Shown here: positions 1-12,100 of the stretch, one piece after another
Layout: each line of letters begins with the position of its first letter
Numbering within the stretch: position 1 is the stretch's first letter
Origin: Eublepharis macularius
Lineage: Eukaryota > Chordata > Lepidosauria > Squamata > Eublepharidae
Direction: 5' to 3'
NCBI RefSeq assembly: GCF_028583425.1
Contig: NC_072791.1
Location: forward strand, 45,329,368-45,393,367
Length of the DNA stretch: 64,000 nucleotides
Notes under the pieces: generated by a model
Seen by the model: only the letters and a program-made list of their open reading frames with translations
The model's database searches: none
Told to the model about the DNA's origin: nothing
Translations under genes and position numbers: made by a program

Positions 1-510
1 TAGTTATGGCATCCCACCATCTGCCAGTCCACTGGGCATTGGGCAACTGCCTGGCAGTTCATACAGCCAGTCTATCTGCAGCACATCCTGAATCTCATGC
101 TAGCTACTTTTGTTCCAGAAGCTAGTGTGCCAGCATATGATAGATCAGAGAAAGCCTGAAGTTTAAATATCCCTCTTACTATCTCTTCAGTTTACAAGTT
201 CTTGACCTCCAGACACAAACATGTGGCTGGTGCATTCACCGCGAGATAAAGGCAACTCAGTCAAAATTCTTTAGTGTTATGGTGGGCAATCCTGCACTTG
301 CACCTAGTTAACAGGCAGCCTCTGATTTTACTTTTGTTGGTAGAGCAGAAGACAAAGGGCATTTGTACAAGCAGTTCTAAGAGCACTTTTTTAATTCGGA
401 AAGAGAGACCTTTGTGAATGTTGTTAGATTATAGGTAAAAAACAGAAGACAGGAACCTTCTCAACAATGCTAGTTTTGCATTCTGTTTACTGATACAAGA
501 AGTACGCTAG

Positions 511-738
511 TATGATGTAGTGGCTAGAGTGTCAGGACAGGACCTAAAAATCACAGGTTCAAATCCCCACTTTGTCACGGAAGCTGGGTGACCTTGGGCC
601 CGTCACACAATCTCTGCCTAGCTTTCCTCACAGGGTTGTTGTGAGGATTAACTGGCAGAGAGAACTATGTTCGTCACTTTGGATGGATTCCCACTGGGAG
701 GAAAGGCAGAATATAAAATAAATAAAATTAAGTTTGTT
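511..738 (+). mobile_element. CORE-SINE, tRNA-derived, diverged copy
   Basis: The order is a tRNA-like head (gtagtggctagagtg, then the B-box-like caggttcaaatcc), a MIR-type core (tgggtgaccttgggc ... cacagggttgttgtgaggat) and a LINE-like tail (aggcagaatataaaataaataaa). This is the standard CORE-SINE layout. The copy is diverged from the younger ones near 8.1, 19.5, 28.4 and 42.9 kb. Confidence 0.75.
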
Positions 739-3555
739 AAAAATACAACGTCTGCTATTACCGTCACTTCTGAAAGCAGCCAGCAGTCACCTTTCAGTGA
801 TGACTGCTAAAGAGATAGGCAGACAGGGTTGGGGTTTTTTTGGCAGGGGGGCATTTTGCCATAATTAAAATGAAACCGAAATGTCTGTTTATAGGAAAGG
901 AATAGACAAGGTTAGCCAAGCCCTTCAGGTTTTTAGAAAACCAATGCACGTTTGTCTGGGCAAGATGTGCAATATAAACTTGCCTGGCACACTGCAAACC
1001 TTTGCTATATTTTCTGAGAACATGTTTCATTTTTACTTAAAGTATGTGTTGCAGCCAGCTTTTATTTTCTCAGGTAACTAGTGTAACACACTCAATCCTA
1101 AACTTCAACATGCTTGCCATGTGTATTATCTTTTTAATTTGTAGGCTCAAAATCTTATTTTGTAACAGATCTTCTAAGTACGAAGGTGTGGGGCATTCCA
1201 CATTTCCACCCAGTTTCTATGTTCCCTTGAGCATACTCCTGCTGATCTTTACAAATCTGCAATTACTTTAAAAATTGGTTCTGTGGATACAGAACATTTC
1301 AAGGGAAGGGGTCAAAGATTGTAGCAACTCCTGTTGCTGATTGTATGTTTCCAGTGTTTCATAGTTTCAGTGAAGACATCAATTTTGCATACCAAGAAAG
1401 GAATCTGGGAGTCAGGTGGAGCTATGAAGGAAGTACACACAAGAATTTATGAAGGGTGGTCACCACCACACCCAGGTACGAAGTCCTAGACACTTCTTGG
1501 AATAAGAAACCTCCTTTTTTCACAGTAAAAAAAACTGGGGAAAGCACACTAGAGCCCCACTAGCCCCCTTCACGCAATTAGCTATACACAGTTTACCATT
1601 TCGCTTTCCACAGATACAAACACATCACAATCTACATGCCTGACTTCCTTTTTACTTGTATGAAAATCTCAAGATCCCATACTCCCCTTTGCATATACAC
1701 AATACAATCTGTGTTGTAAGTACAGCTTTGTAAGAAAACGGCTAACTGAACTAGGGATTTTCCAAGGGTAGAAAAGATATTAATCAATTATTTGATCTGC
1801 ATTACCTGAATATGTTAGCATCTACCAAGAGGTTACTCTAAAATTAATGGCCTAACTTAGATATTGAAAAGCAGTACACATCAGATAAAAGCTGCGTAGC
1901 ATCCTTCTTCAGGTCCAGCTCCTACATTATTGTTTTTAATAATTTATAACAAAATGCATATTTTATGGATGGTGGGCGTGTGTGCCTGACCCTTTCCAGA
2001 TAGCCTCTTCAAGGTAGAAATTGCCCTGAAGAAAGAAGATGCAAAGTCTATAGTACCTGCAATAAGCTTTACCTCCCTCTTACATACACAACTGATGGCC
2101 AAACCAAACCATCATGTGTGAGTACCACAGTCATGTCCCTCCTTTCCAGGATACCTCCCTGCAAGGTGCACAAACAGATTTGCTAGTCTTTACATTCACC
2201 ACACATAAATATCATTTATTGCTTTCTAAATATAGAAAGGATTCCATTTGGATCAGTAAGTTAAGCCCCATATTAAAACACCTGTCTTTAGCACTGTTCA
2301 TATTGAACCTTTATAAATCCAGCATCTGAAATAATCATGTGCAGAAATGTTCCCAGGTAAAAAGCAATATTCTGCAAGGAAAATGGTAGTCAGCAGAAAC
2401 CTTTCTGCAGGGTCAAGAGGGGGGGGAATTTAAGATTTGCACTGACCCCGAGTGTGAAGCAGGTGCATTCCATGGAGCTCAGAAACTTCCCAGGCAGACT
2501 TCCAACCCGACAACAACTCCGTCTATCAAACCAGAATGATAATTTCATCCTAAAGCCGTTTTTTACTCCTAAAGACTCTATTTTATTTTCAGCGGCTATC
2601 ATGTAGATGAATAACTCAGGAACAGACCAGGAAGGCACCAAGGGTGATAAAAGCACTGTTTCTATACAATCAAACACTGCCCAGCTGAAAGGGACCTCAA
2701 AAAGCCGAGTATGAAGAAAACACTCTAACTGGACATGGAACAACCTACTAACCAATGCTCGGGCATGGGTTAACAAACATAACGTACTTCACAGACCTAT
2801 TCAACTAAACTTCACAAATGTGCCTCTTCACTGCAACTGGTTGCCATTCTAAAACTTGCTAACAATAAAAACGAATACAGAAACATCTTCTAATCACCGT
2901 AAGTGGATTAATACAAAATACAGGAGTTCCTACCCCCCCTCCCCACACACACCTGTCCACTATGAGGTCTCAACTACGTCATTGCAACAAAAAAACCCTC
3001 AGAAACAGAAATTCTGTGAAATTTTGATGCAGCTACTGCAGAAGCATGCATATTCTGCAGCTGTCAGCCATGCGGATAAGCAGGAGACTGCAGCAGGCTG
3101 GAATTCCTTGTACGTGTGGGTTGCAGAGACTGGGCGTGCTGCTACAAAAGCATCTGACCCCGCAAAGAAACCCGGCACAGACAAGGTTAAAATAAGATTG
3201 AAAGGTTGCTGTTTAGAACTTGGTACATAGGCAGGAGTCGTTTATGCCTTGCTGTTGCTTAACTGCTCCTCAGACTCGTATCTACTTAGTTATTTTGGCA
3301 GCAGCCACATCTGAGACTCTGCATGACTCCAACACACCCTTCACAGTTTGACCCAATTAGAGACCAAAGGCCGAACTGCAACGATTAGAGAACATCTCCT
3401 GTCATTAGACTATTCCAGTTCATTCAACCACGCACTGAAACCAGGAGGAACCACAGTTAGAGGCGAACTGTTAGCAACCTGCGAGGCAAACCCATATCCT
3501 CCAATCTCACATTAGAGCCTTGCCTGCTCTTAAGAGAAATCATTTGCTGCCAATC

Positions 3556-4432
3556 CTGATTAGCCCAGACCAGCCTGAGCTTGAAACTATACAATAGGAA
3601 AGGAGAACCTTACCAGAAGAAATGTAAATGCACTACTCAACAGTACTAGCAAAGAGAATCATTTATCAAAATTAAAGTGCCCAAGTGCTAAACTTTTAGA
3701 ACCATTCATATGTTGCGTATCATAGTACAAATATTCAATCCCAATACATTCAGCATGGAACAAACATCACTCAGTTCACCCCAATAATCACAACATGACA
3801 AATCCAAGGGTGTCTGAAAAATATCCGACAGGTAAGTCCTTTGTTAATGTAGAGAATCTTATATCCAATTCTTAATTGTTGTCTCTTTTATTCTTTTCAC
3901 AGATGTTCCAGTGAACAATGGCAAAATCTTCCAAGCCTGAACTGGGGCCGGCTATTAAATCACACAGATTTCGTTCAAAAATGGACTTCCTCAGGGGCAT
4001 GGATCTAGTCCACAGTATCAGTTACTGAAAAGATAATACAACTTAAAAGTAATAAATATTAAAATCTACAACTTTTGTATTAATATTTATTACTTTTAAG
4101 TTGTGTTATCTTGCGTACTATGATACGCAACATATGAATGGTTCTGAAAGTTTAGCACTTGAGCACTTTAATTTTGATAAATGATTCTCTCTGCTAGTAC
4201 TGTTGAGTAGTGCATTTACATTTCTCCAGGTAAGGTTCTTCTTTCCTATTGTATATTGTCATAACCGGGAGAGCCATCCTATTATTGTTATGAGCTTGAA
4301 ACTAAGCAGAGTCAGCCATGGTCATGACTTTGCAGGAGCCTATCAAGGAAGACCAGCGTCACTCCACTCAGCTCTTGCCTTGAAAAATCCATGAGGAGTT
4401 GCTGTAAGTCAGTTGAGACTTGGCAACACTTA
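3556..4432 (+). mobile_element. 5S rRNA-derived SINE split by a later insertion
   Basis: Left part about 3556-3589 and right part 4291-4432 form one diverged 5S-derived SINE. The right part carries the 5S-like words gaaactaagcagagtcagcc and then the squamate SINE body, with cttgccttgaaaaatcc and gtaagtcagttgagacttgg. The order matches the copy at 15826-16045. The element at 3590-4290 interrupts it and is flanked by a 14-bp duplication, tgagcttgaaacta (3576-3589 and 4291-4304). Exact outer ends are uncertain. Confidence 0.6.
3590..4290. mobile_element. Inverted-pair retroelement, possibly Penelope-like
   Basis: Two arms of about 140 bp (about 3590-3731 and 4112-4250) are near-perfect reverse complements. 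They surround a spacer that itself ends in a 35-bp hairpin (about 4028-4063 with 4078-4112). The unit is flanked by a 14-bp direct duplication of its 5S-SINE target. On the minus strand the spacer carries ctgagga (3994-3988) and gaaa (3972-3969) around a weak stem, the arrangement of a hammerhead catalytic core. No coding region is visible. Assignment to Penelope-like elements is an inference from the inverted terminal copies and the ribozyme-like motif; a recombined fold-back repeat of another class is possible. Confidence 0.5.
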
Positions 4433-5517
4433 TTACTTAGCTGCCAATGCCACCTTGTGAACTCTTTGCTTCCTAACCACTCATATTCCATCTCCTTTTT
4501 CTCATTTCCCCCCATCTTGCCTTGCCCTTCTAAGCTCTATCTTCTTATCAATGGAAAGGGAAAGGAGGAAATCTCCTTTGCAGGAACTCCATCTTCGACT
4601 CCCAATTCATTGGGCAACATTGGCAAATCAATGCGAGTCACCCAGACCTTGGCCAGTCCCCTACTGCTCCTGAAAATCAGCATGAGCCAACTCTTTTTCA
4701 CACTCAGAACCCAGGATGCCACGCCCTGCCTCTACAAGCAAGCTCCTTTCAACCAGCTTTCCCTCTGAAAAGCGTTGGTGCAATTCTTGCTTGAATTCAG
4801 GGCCCTTCAACATGGGGTGGGGGGAAGCTGACAGCCATGCTGCTGGTCACCCAACAAACTCCATGTACTACCTTTTATAATGACCAAAGTAACACAACAC
4901 ACTGACAAGCTTTTGAGAACTCTTCATTAGACTGGATGGTAAATAAAACAGAAGCAGGGGGGAATATTTTAAAAAGGCAAAGGCTAGCGCAATAATTATA
5001 AGTGACTATTATTGACGTAAATAAAAAATAACTAAAATAGTATGTTGTGTTAATTTGGCTGGAATTAATAGAACGTATTTATTACACGGATCTTGTTTTT
5101 GGATCTAACATGAATAAGAATTTAGGAAAGATCTGCAGCTTCCAGGTAGTCAATATTCCAAAGTTGGCCAGCTGGGGATCTGTGAGGAATCACTGAAAGA
5201 GGGGAAACAATTTGAAAATCCCACTCGACCCCATTTCTATACATTCTCAGGGGTTTGAAGAATGCTCCTCCTCTTTCTTTAACTCACTCCCCTGGTGTCA
5301 ACACTCCATGCATATCCATTCCTAACCAGGGAGTTGGGAAGGGGTCATCATTTCTTTTTCTTTTGGTTAATTTACAAAGATCAAATTTTTCAGTATACTA
5401 GAAGACCTCCCCCGCAAGTATACAGAAACTCTTGTCTTGTCTATGAATAGCTTCAGAGTGTTGCACTGTGACAAACACACAACCATTAATTATTAAATAC
5501 AGTTAGTGATTGTTAAG

Positions 5518-5610
5518 GATAGAGTTTATTTACTTTATTTCTAGCCCGCCTTTCTTACTGAGACCCAGGCAGATTACACAGAATAATACACCATCAAATT
5601 TCATGAAAAA
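5518..5610 (-). mobile_element. LINE 3' end fragment
   Basis: On the minus strand this reads as the usual 3' end of the L2-like LINEs here: a gtaatctgcctgggtctcagt-type block, then aaggcgggctagaaataaag. The same block ends the copies at 19370 and 49100 on the plus strand. Confidence 0.5.
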
Positions 5611-6060
5611 TCCAACAAACAGTGCAATAGAACTAGGATTACCAAATTTAGAAACACACAAAATGCAAAAAATGCAAAATGCAAAAAAAAATCCAACATG
5701 ATGAGCAATAAATTGTTAAAAGGTACTGAGAAAATTGGATACAGCAAGAACAACATAGACCAAATTCCAAAGCAAAACCGAGTTTCTAATTTACACTTAA
5801 AATTCCTAATCTACAGATATAGTAAGTACTCTCTGGCGCCAGCTTCTGCATCTCTAGTGAGGGACTATGATTATATATACATCGTTGCTTTTATATCTTA
5901 TCATCTTTGTTTTAATGCATTCCAAAAGCCATTTAGAAATTCAAAATAATTCTACAGCCACTGGAAAGGAATCAATGCAATCCAATGGACCATTCCGTGC
6001 AATTTTGTTTTAACAAGGGCCTCCCTACAACTTGTCACAGGCACCCCTATTGTGTTATCC

Positions 6061-6500
6061 ACAGAATCACAGAGTTGGAAGGGGCCATACAGACCTTGTA
6101 GTCCAACCCCCTGCCCAGTGCAGGATCAGCCTAAAGCATCCCTGACAAATATTCATCCAGCATCTTCTTGAAAACTGCCAGTGAGGGGGAGCTCACCACC
6201 TCCCTTGGCAGCTGATTCCACTTTTGAACTACTCTGACTGTGAAAAAGTTTTTCATAATATCCAGCCAGTACCTTTCTGCATGTAATTTAAGACCATTGC
6301 TTCAGATCCTACCCTCTGCTGCCAACTGGAACAGCTCCTTGCCCTCCTCCAAATGACAGCCTTTCAAATATTTAAAGAGAGCAATCATGTCCCCCCTCAG
6401 TCTCCTCTTCTCCAAACTAAACATTCCCAAGGCCCTCAGCTTTTCCTCATAGGGCTCAGTCTCTAGACCCTTGATCATTCTTGTCGCTTTCTTCTCTTCT
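6061..6500 (-). mobile_element. CR1 LINE, 3' end
   Basis: Begins with the reverse of the CR1 3' terminus (cacagagttggaaggggcc), followed by the tagtccaaccccctgcccag block. The body runs through the ctcaccacctcccttggcag and gtgaaaaagtttttc segments. It is 5'-truncated and has no usable frame. The same segment recurs at 61866-62021. Confidence 0.85.
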
Positions 6501-6647
6501 CTCTTCCCCTTCTCAGAGCCCAGATGGCTGTGATGATCTCCCTTTGTGATTTAGCCCATTATTTTTTTCTTAGAAAATCCTATTGTCTCAGCACAGCTTC
6601 ATTCAGTTAAGCTAACTTTTGCCCTAGCCACAGTGAAATACACTCAA

Positions 6648-6765
6648 TTAATTTATACTTATTTACAACATTTTTATGCCACCTCTCCAAGAACCTACCC
6701 AAGACAGCTTACAAAATAAAAATAATAAAAGCAAAACATTAAGAGATATTCATTAAAAACCAGCA
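6648..6765 (-). mobile_element. LINE/SINE tail fragment
   Basis: Contains atttttatgccacctctcc and cttacaaaataaaaataataaa, which on the minus strand resemble the A-rich tail and terminal block of the LINE and SINE families in this window. Short and diverged. Confidence 0.35.
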
Positions 6766-8103
6766 TTAAAACCCCAGCCCAGGACAAATACATAGATCAA
6801 ATCCTGACCACATAACCTAAAATAACATTTTCCTGGCTAAAATAGTCTTTTAAAAGATCGACCCCTTAATTAAAAGCCTGGGTGAACAGAAACACTTTGG
6901 CCTTGCACCTAGAAGAAAGCACTAGGCGAGCCTCAAAGGGCAGGACACTTCACAAAAATCACTTGAGACAGCCATTTGATACAATACATACACACTGGGT
7001 CATAAGAGCGGACTTAAAATAAACTAGCCGACAGATTTTACAAAGCGGAGAACTATGATGTCAGATGAAATGTTCTTCTATACTTATACTGACAACTCAG
7101 CTGGAAGGAGGAACTGTAAGTACAGATCAGCTGTAATACTGGCACTCTGGAGAAGCTCAGCAGAAACGTATCCAGATTACAGCACCAACCACATCACGGC
7201 TTTTAATAAAAGGACTTTTAATCCAGACTTTTATCACCTAAGAAACACTTACTGTCCTACTTAATAAAGTCCACTTAAACTTTCTATGCCATCCAGTACC
7301 CACTAAGGGCAACTCAGTAACCTAATTCCATTGTCTGCCTGTCCAGATATTCTGACCCTTAAGGCTGAGATAATTAACTAGGAAGGTGGGGGGAGAGGGG
7401 GCAGGAGTCCAGGGACCACACTCACAACACAGTATCAAACACTTTTCAAGGAAACACACTCATAGAATCACAGAGTTGGAAGGGGTCTTACAGACCATCT
7501 AGTCCACCTCCTTGCCCAATGCAGGAACAGACTAAAGCATCCCTAACAAGTACTTGAAAAGCACTGGGCCCAGAACCAAGTCCTGTGGCACTCCACTGGA
7601 CACCTCCATCCAATTAAACATGATGCCATTGACAACTACTCTTTGGGTGCAGTTATCTAGCCAGTTCCCTATCCATCTAACCATCCTAGAGTCCAGTCCA
7701 TAGTTCACCCATCAGAACATCATGAGAAACCTTGTCAAAAGCTTTACTAAAATCCAGATAAAATACACTGACAGCATTCCCACAATCTAGTAAGGCTGTC
7801 ACTTGATCATAGGAGGAGATGAGGTTAGTCTGGCAGGACCTGTTGGGGATAAATCCATGCTGACTTCCCAGTATTGCCGTGTTGTCTGTCAGATGCTTGC
7901 AGACTGACATCTTTAATATCTATTCCAGTATCTTCCCTGGGATAGAGGTCAGGCTGGCTGGTCTTATAGTTCCCGGGATCGTCCTTTTTCCCTTTCTTGA
8001 ATATTGGGATGACATTTGCCCTCCTCTAGTGTTCCAGCACATCACCTATCCTCCAAGAGTCCTAGAAGATGATCGACAAAGGGTCTGCAAGCTCTTTCAA
8101 AAT

Positions 8104-8346
8104 TTTGGTATAGTGATTTAGAGTGGCAGGACTCTAATCTGGAGAACTGGGTTTGATTCCCCACTCTTCCACTTGAAGCCAGCTGAGTGACCTTGGGTCA
8201 GTCACAGCTCACTGAGAGCTCTCTCAGCCCCACCCACTTCACAGGGTGTTTTGTTGTGGGGATAATAATAACACGCTTTGTACACTGCTCTGATTGGGCA
8301 TTAAGTTGTCCTGAAGGGAAGTATATAAAATCAAATGTTATTATTA
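8104..8346 (+). mobile_element. CORE-SINE inserted in CR1
   Basis: tRNA-derived head with a B-box-like gggtttgattccccac, the ccttgggtcagtcacagct core, then tgttgtggggataataataa and the tail gtcctgaagg...tataaaatc ending in (att)n. It interrupts CR1 sequence on both sides, so it is younger than that CR1. Confidence 0.85.
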
Positions 8347-9225
8347 TTTAAGTACTCTTGGGCACAACCCATTCGGCCAAGGGGATTTGTACACATCCAG
8401 TGCAGCAAGCTGCTTCTCCACAACTTCTCTGCCCAAGTCAACCAGCAGCCCCAGAGCCATGCTTTGGCCACTACCATCTCTAGGTGGGCCTGTTCTCTCC
8501 TTCAGGGTCAAAAACTGAGGCAAAATAGGCATTGAACCTTTCTGCCTTCTTTCTGTCCTCTGTCATCAGAGTTTCTTCATTTTCAACCAGCAACGGGGGT
8601 ATTGCCCCCCTCACATATCTGAGGAAATGTCTTGTTGTTATGGTAAACCCCCCCCCTACAGCCAGTCTCAGCTCATTCTGAGCTTTTACCTCTCTGACAG
8701 CTACAGTGCTTAGATACCCCTACCCTACAGTGCCCTGGCTACTTTTCTTTGGATGCATTTAATTCCCTCTATTTCTTGAACATCTCCTTTTCCCTCCTTA
8801 GCTCATCAAGAGCTCTGTTCATCCACATTGGCTTCTTAGGTCCTCTACCACATTTCCGTCTTGTTGGAATGGTTATAGCTTGAGCTTGCAAGAGCTCTTT
8901 CTTTAGGAGTGCCCACCCATCACTCTCTCCTTTCTCTTGCCTATGAGATAACTCTCTTCATATCTCTAAGTTTTTAAAGTTTACCCTACTAAAATCTAAC
9001 GTGCGAGTGTGGCTACAAACTCCTTTGGTACCACACAGCAAAAGGAATTCTAGGAGGACATGATCAGTTCTCCCAAAGGTTCCCAGCACCTTTACCCCAT
9101 CAACCAATTCTTTCTTGTTGGTTAATATCTGGTCCAGTATGGCCGAGCCCCCTCATCTCTTCCTCTACCATTTGAGAATGGAAAGTGTCAGCCAGGCAAG
9201 TAAGGAAGTTGTGTGACCCTAGTCA

Positions 9226-9517
9226 CATAGCAGAGTTAGTCTCCCAGCACACATCAGGGAGTGCATGAAGGGATGAGCTCTCGTGGCTCTTTCTTATATG
9301 CCCAGGGTAATACCAATTGCCATTTTGGGGACAGGAAAGAATTTTCCTCCAGGCTAGATTGGCCAGGGATCCTGGAAATGTTTGGCCTTCCTGTGGGCAT
9401 AGAGCAGGGGTCACTGAGGGAGATGAAGAGGAGGATAGCTGTGAATTTCCTGTGTTATGCAGGGAGCTGGACTAGATGACTCTTGGGGTCCCTTCCAGCT
9501 CTGTGTTTCTATGTTGA
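9226..9517 (+). mobile_element. CR1 3'-end copy (plus strand) inside minus-strand CR1
   Basis: Ends with ggactagatgactcttgggg, then cccttccagctctgtgtttctatg, the sense CR1 3' terminus with its short repeat-like tail. The upstream part (ctcgtggctctttcttat, gattggccagggatcctgg) is the reverse of the copy at 11861-12100. It lies between two endonuclease pieces of the host CR1. Confidence 0.75.
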
Positions 9518-11049
9518 AGTCTCCCATAACTACAAGATCATGTTTCTTGGATATCTTATTAAGAGGCTCGTAGAGGGCAGAATGCACCCCATATCCTTGG
9601 TCCGGTGGTCTGTTAAAGACCCTAACCACAACACTGCTCGTACTTTCCTTGCTTTTCACCTAGTCACTTTCCACTGAGTTGTCATTCTCCTCCTCCTCCA
9701 GTATTTCCTGACAATCGAGCCCTTTCCTCACATACAGCACCAGTCCACCTCCAACACTTCCTGTTCTTCTTGAATAAATCATACCCATCCGCTACTGTAT
9801 TCCAGTCAGGGGAATCAACCCACCAAGTCTCTGTAATGTCAATTAAGTCATATCTTTCCATCTGCATTAGTAGATCATGTTCTTCTTATTGCTCAAACTT
9901 TGGACATTGGTATATAGGCACCAGAAGCCCTGCAACATTCCCTCTCTTTGACATGGCCTTCCCAGGTTGGCCTCTGCTATTTGCTCTCCTTATTCCCTAA
10001 AATTCCTATGCTAGTTGTCTCCATTCCTGGGCAATGTCAGTCTAAAGCCCTCCCAAGGAATCTCCTCCGGTCCCTTCCAAATACATTCTTCCCTGTCCTC
10101 GACAGGTGGATTCCATTACGTGCAAGCAGGTCATCATCGAGAAAACATAGGCCATGGTCTTAAAATCCAAATCACTCCTGCCGGCATCATGAACACAGCC
10201 AGTGGCTCACCTCCATAATCTCCTGTTTCCATTGCATTCCTCTTCTTCTGACCAGCAGGATTGAAGAAAATACCACCTGTGCCCCATTCATTTCAGTTGC
10301 CTCCTGAGGACTTCATATTCAGCCCTAACGTGTTCAGTGGCATTCACGGCCGTGTCATTGTTCCCTTGTGGACCATCACAAATGGGTAATGGTCTGTTGG
10401 TTTGACTAGCTTGTCCTTCCAGTCTGTGATACCCTTAATCTTCACCCCTGGCAAGCAACACCCCTCTCAGGCCAAGGGCTCAGGCCTGGACACATGACAT
10501 TCCATACCCCTCAGCAGAGAGTCAGCAGTTACCAAGACTTTCCTTTTAATGTTATTTGTTTGTAGCTCCATGGCACCCCTACTTGTTCTTTCTGGTCCTT
10601 GTTGCTGGACACTCCTGGACTCAATCCCTGTTTAAGAGGCAAAAATAGGAAATACCCAAACCAAGAAATATGCTATTTGAATGGCTATTTGATCAGGCAT
10701 CCATTGAAAAGGCTTAACAGTGAAGCTTTAAAAAGAAAAATCAACCCCACTGCAGCTAATAAGGTCAGATCTTATAGCAAAAATTTCTGAGAAGGTTTTG
10801 CTCCCCAAACGGTCCCCATAAAGAGGTGTCCATGTAGCACATACTGTTGCCACAGACTACATGTTCCCCACTTCACTATGCACTGTGACTGGTCTCCTAT
10901 CCATCCACACAGTTGCAGACAGCTTTAGGATCAACTTAGGTAGGGGACTGTAGGGGAACTTCCCACCATTGCCTTTTGGCTTCTATTGAAAAAAAGAAAG
11001 ATACTGGCCTTTCCCAGGAAACATAATCCCTGTAGTACCTTTTAATATT

Positions 11050-11050
11050 T

Positions 11051-11082
<32 letters not shown>
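11050..11082 (+). repeat. (ATC)n microsatellite
   Basis: About eleven uninterrupted trinucleotide units (atc/tca/cat) within FLVCR2 intron 1. Confidence 0.95.
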
Positions 11083-11860
11083 AGAGATTGTGGTTTTGGG
11101 GGTTTTTTTACATTTTACTTTTGGACCAACACAGCTGTAAACAACTTTTTCCCGGGAAACCTCCCAAGACTTCCGTCTTTCTCAAAAGATCAGTCCCCTC
11201 CAGTTAATTTTTTCCCCCATAGCGCCACAATTTCTGGAAAATGTATACCTCTATCTAGAAACGAATCTGACGGAAGAACTTTTCAGCAGAGTGCTACTTT
11301 CACATCATCTTAAGTGGCTCCTACACAGTTACGTACCTTTTCTAGGAAGAGCCACTTAAAACACGCGAAGGGCCCTTGCCAAGGGCCTTCAGATACAAGC
11401 AACCAATTTCACTTTCTGAGACAAGTGCACTTGACCTCTCTCAAATGTTCGGAGCCTTGCAATCTTCACAGCTGCCTTCATGCAGCAAATGTTTGCTCTT
11501 CTTGGTACTTCTATTTGCCACAGTTGTCACTGCACATACAGTGCCTGAAACCTGAGAGAAGCCCTGAAACTATAGTTATGTTCTTATTGGACAGCAGCAG
11601 CGCTACACTTTTCCCTATTGCCTCACTGAGGCAACATAACACTAAGCTCTGTATTTCAGAATATTGACACTGAACTGCCTATTTCAGAAATAAGCCTCAA
11701 CTGCAACCCTCTCAGCAGCAGCAACCCCATACTTGTGGTAAGGGAAGTCTGGCCACTGAGCATTCCTTGAAGGCCTTAAAGAACTACAAAGCCCGGGGCG
11801 GGGGGAGGATGCATTTTATTTCAGTCCATAATGTTCAGCTCAGAAACCTCTGCAAAATTT

Positions 11861-12100
11861 AGAATAATAGAGATGGAGGGGTCATCTAGTCCAACCCCCT
11901 GCACAAGGCAGGCAATTCACAACTACCCCCCCCCACTTCCCTCAGTAACCCCTGCTCCATGCCCAGAAGATGGCAAAAAATCTCCAGGATCCCTAGCCAA
12001 ACTGGCCTGGAGAAAATTACTTCCTGACACCAAAGTGGCGATCAGTATTACCCTGGGTATGTAAGAACGGGCCACGAGAACTGAGCACTCATGTAACCCT
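11861..12100 (-). mobile_element. CR1 3'-end copy
   Basis: Starts gagatggaggggtcatctag, then tccaaccccctgcacaaggc, and continues through atccctagccaaactggcc to gggtatgtaagaacgggcc. It is the same subfamily as 9226-9517, in the opposite direction. Confidence 0.75.

Larger units (their letters stand above)
7459..10640 (-). mobile_element. CR1 LINE, long degenerate copy with two insertions
   Basis: A minus-strand CR1. The 3' end lies at 7459 (catagaatcacagagttgg). Going up there are reverse-transcriptase pieces near 7690-7910 (FLDFSKAFDKVSHDVL, palm motif A) and 8350-8540. AP-endonuclease pieces follow near 9520-9660 (LVVMGDFNI) and 9680-9870 (DLIDITETWW). The 10.0-10.6 kb part resembles the CR1 5' ORF region. 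Frames are broken throughout and the 3' end has an internal deletion near 7548. A CORE-SINE (8104-8346) and a CR1 3'-end copy in the opposite direction (9226-9517) were inserted later. No functional protein is possible. Confidence 0.85.

Noticed and set aside
2390..2776. 128-codon minus-strand frame in FLVCR2 intron 1, considered as a missing FLVCR2 exon
   Set aside because: No membrane-helix pattern or FLVCR motif, and no fitting splice signals in phase.
4391..4768. 125-codon plus-strand frame
   Set aside because: Begins in SINE sequence and has no recognisable domain; chance frame.
11314..11667. 117-codon plus-strand frame
   Set aside because: No similarity to any family I know, no splice or promoter context; chance frame in intron DNA.
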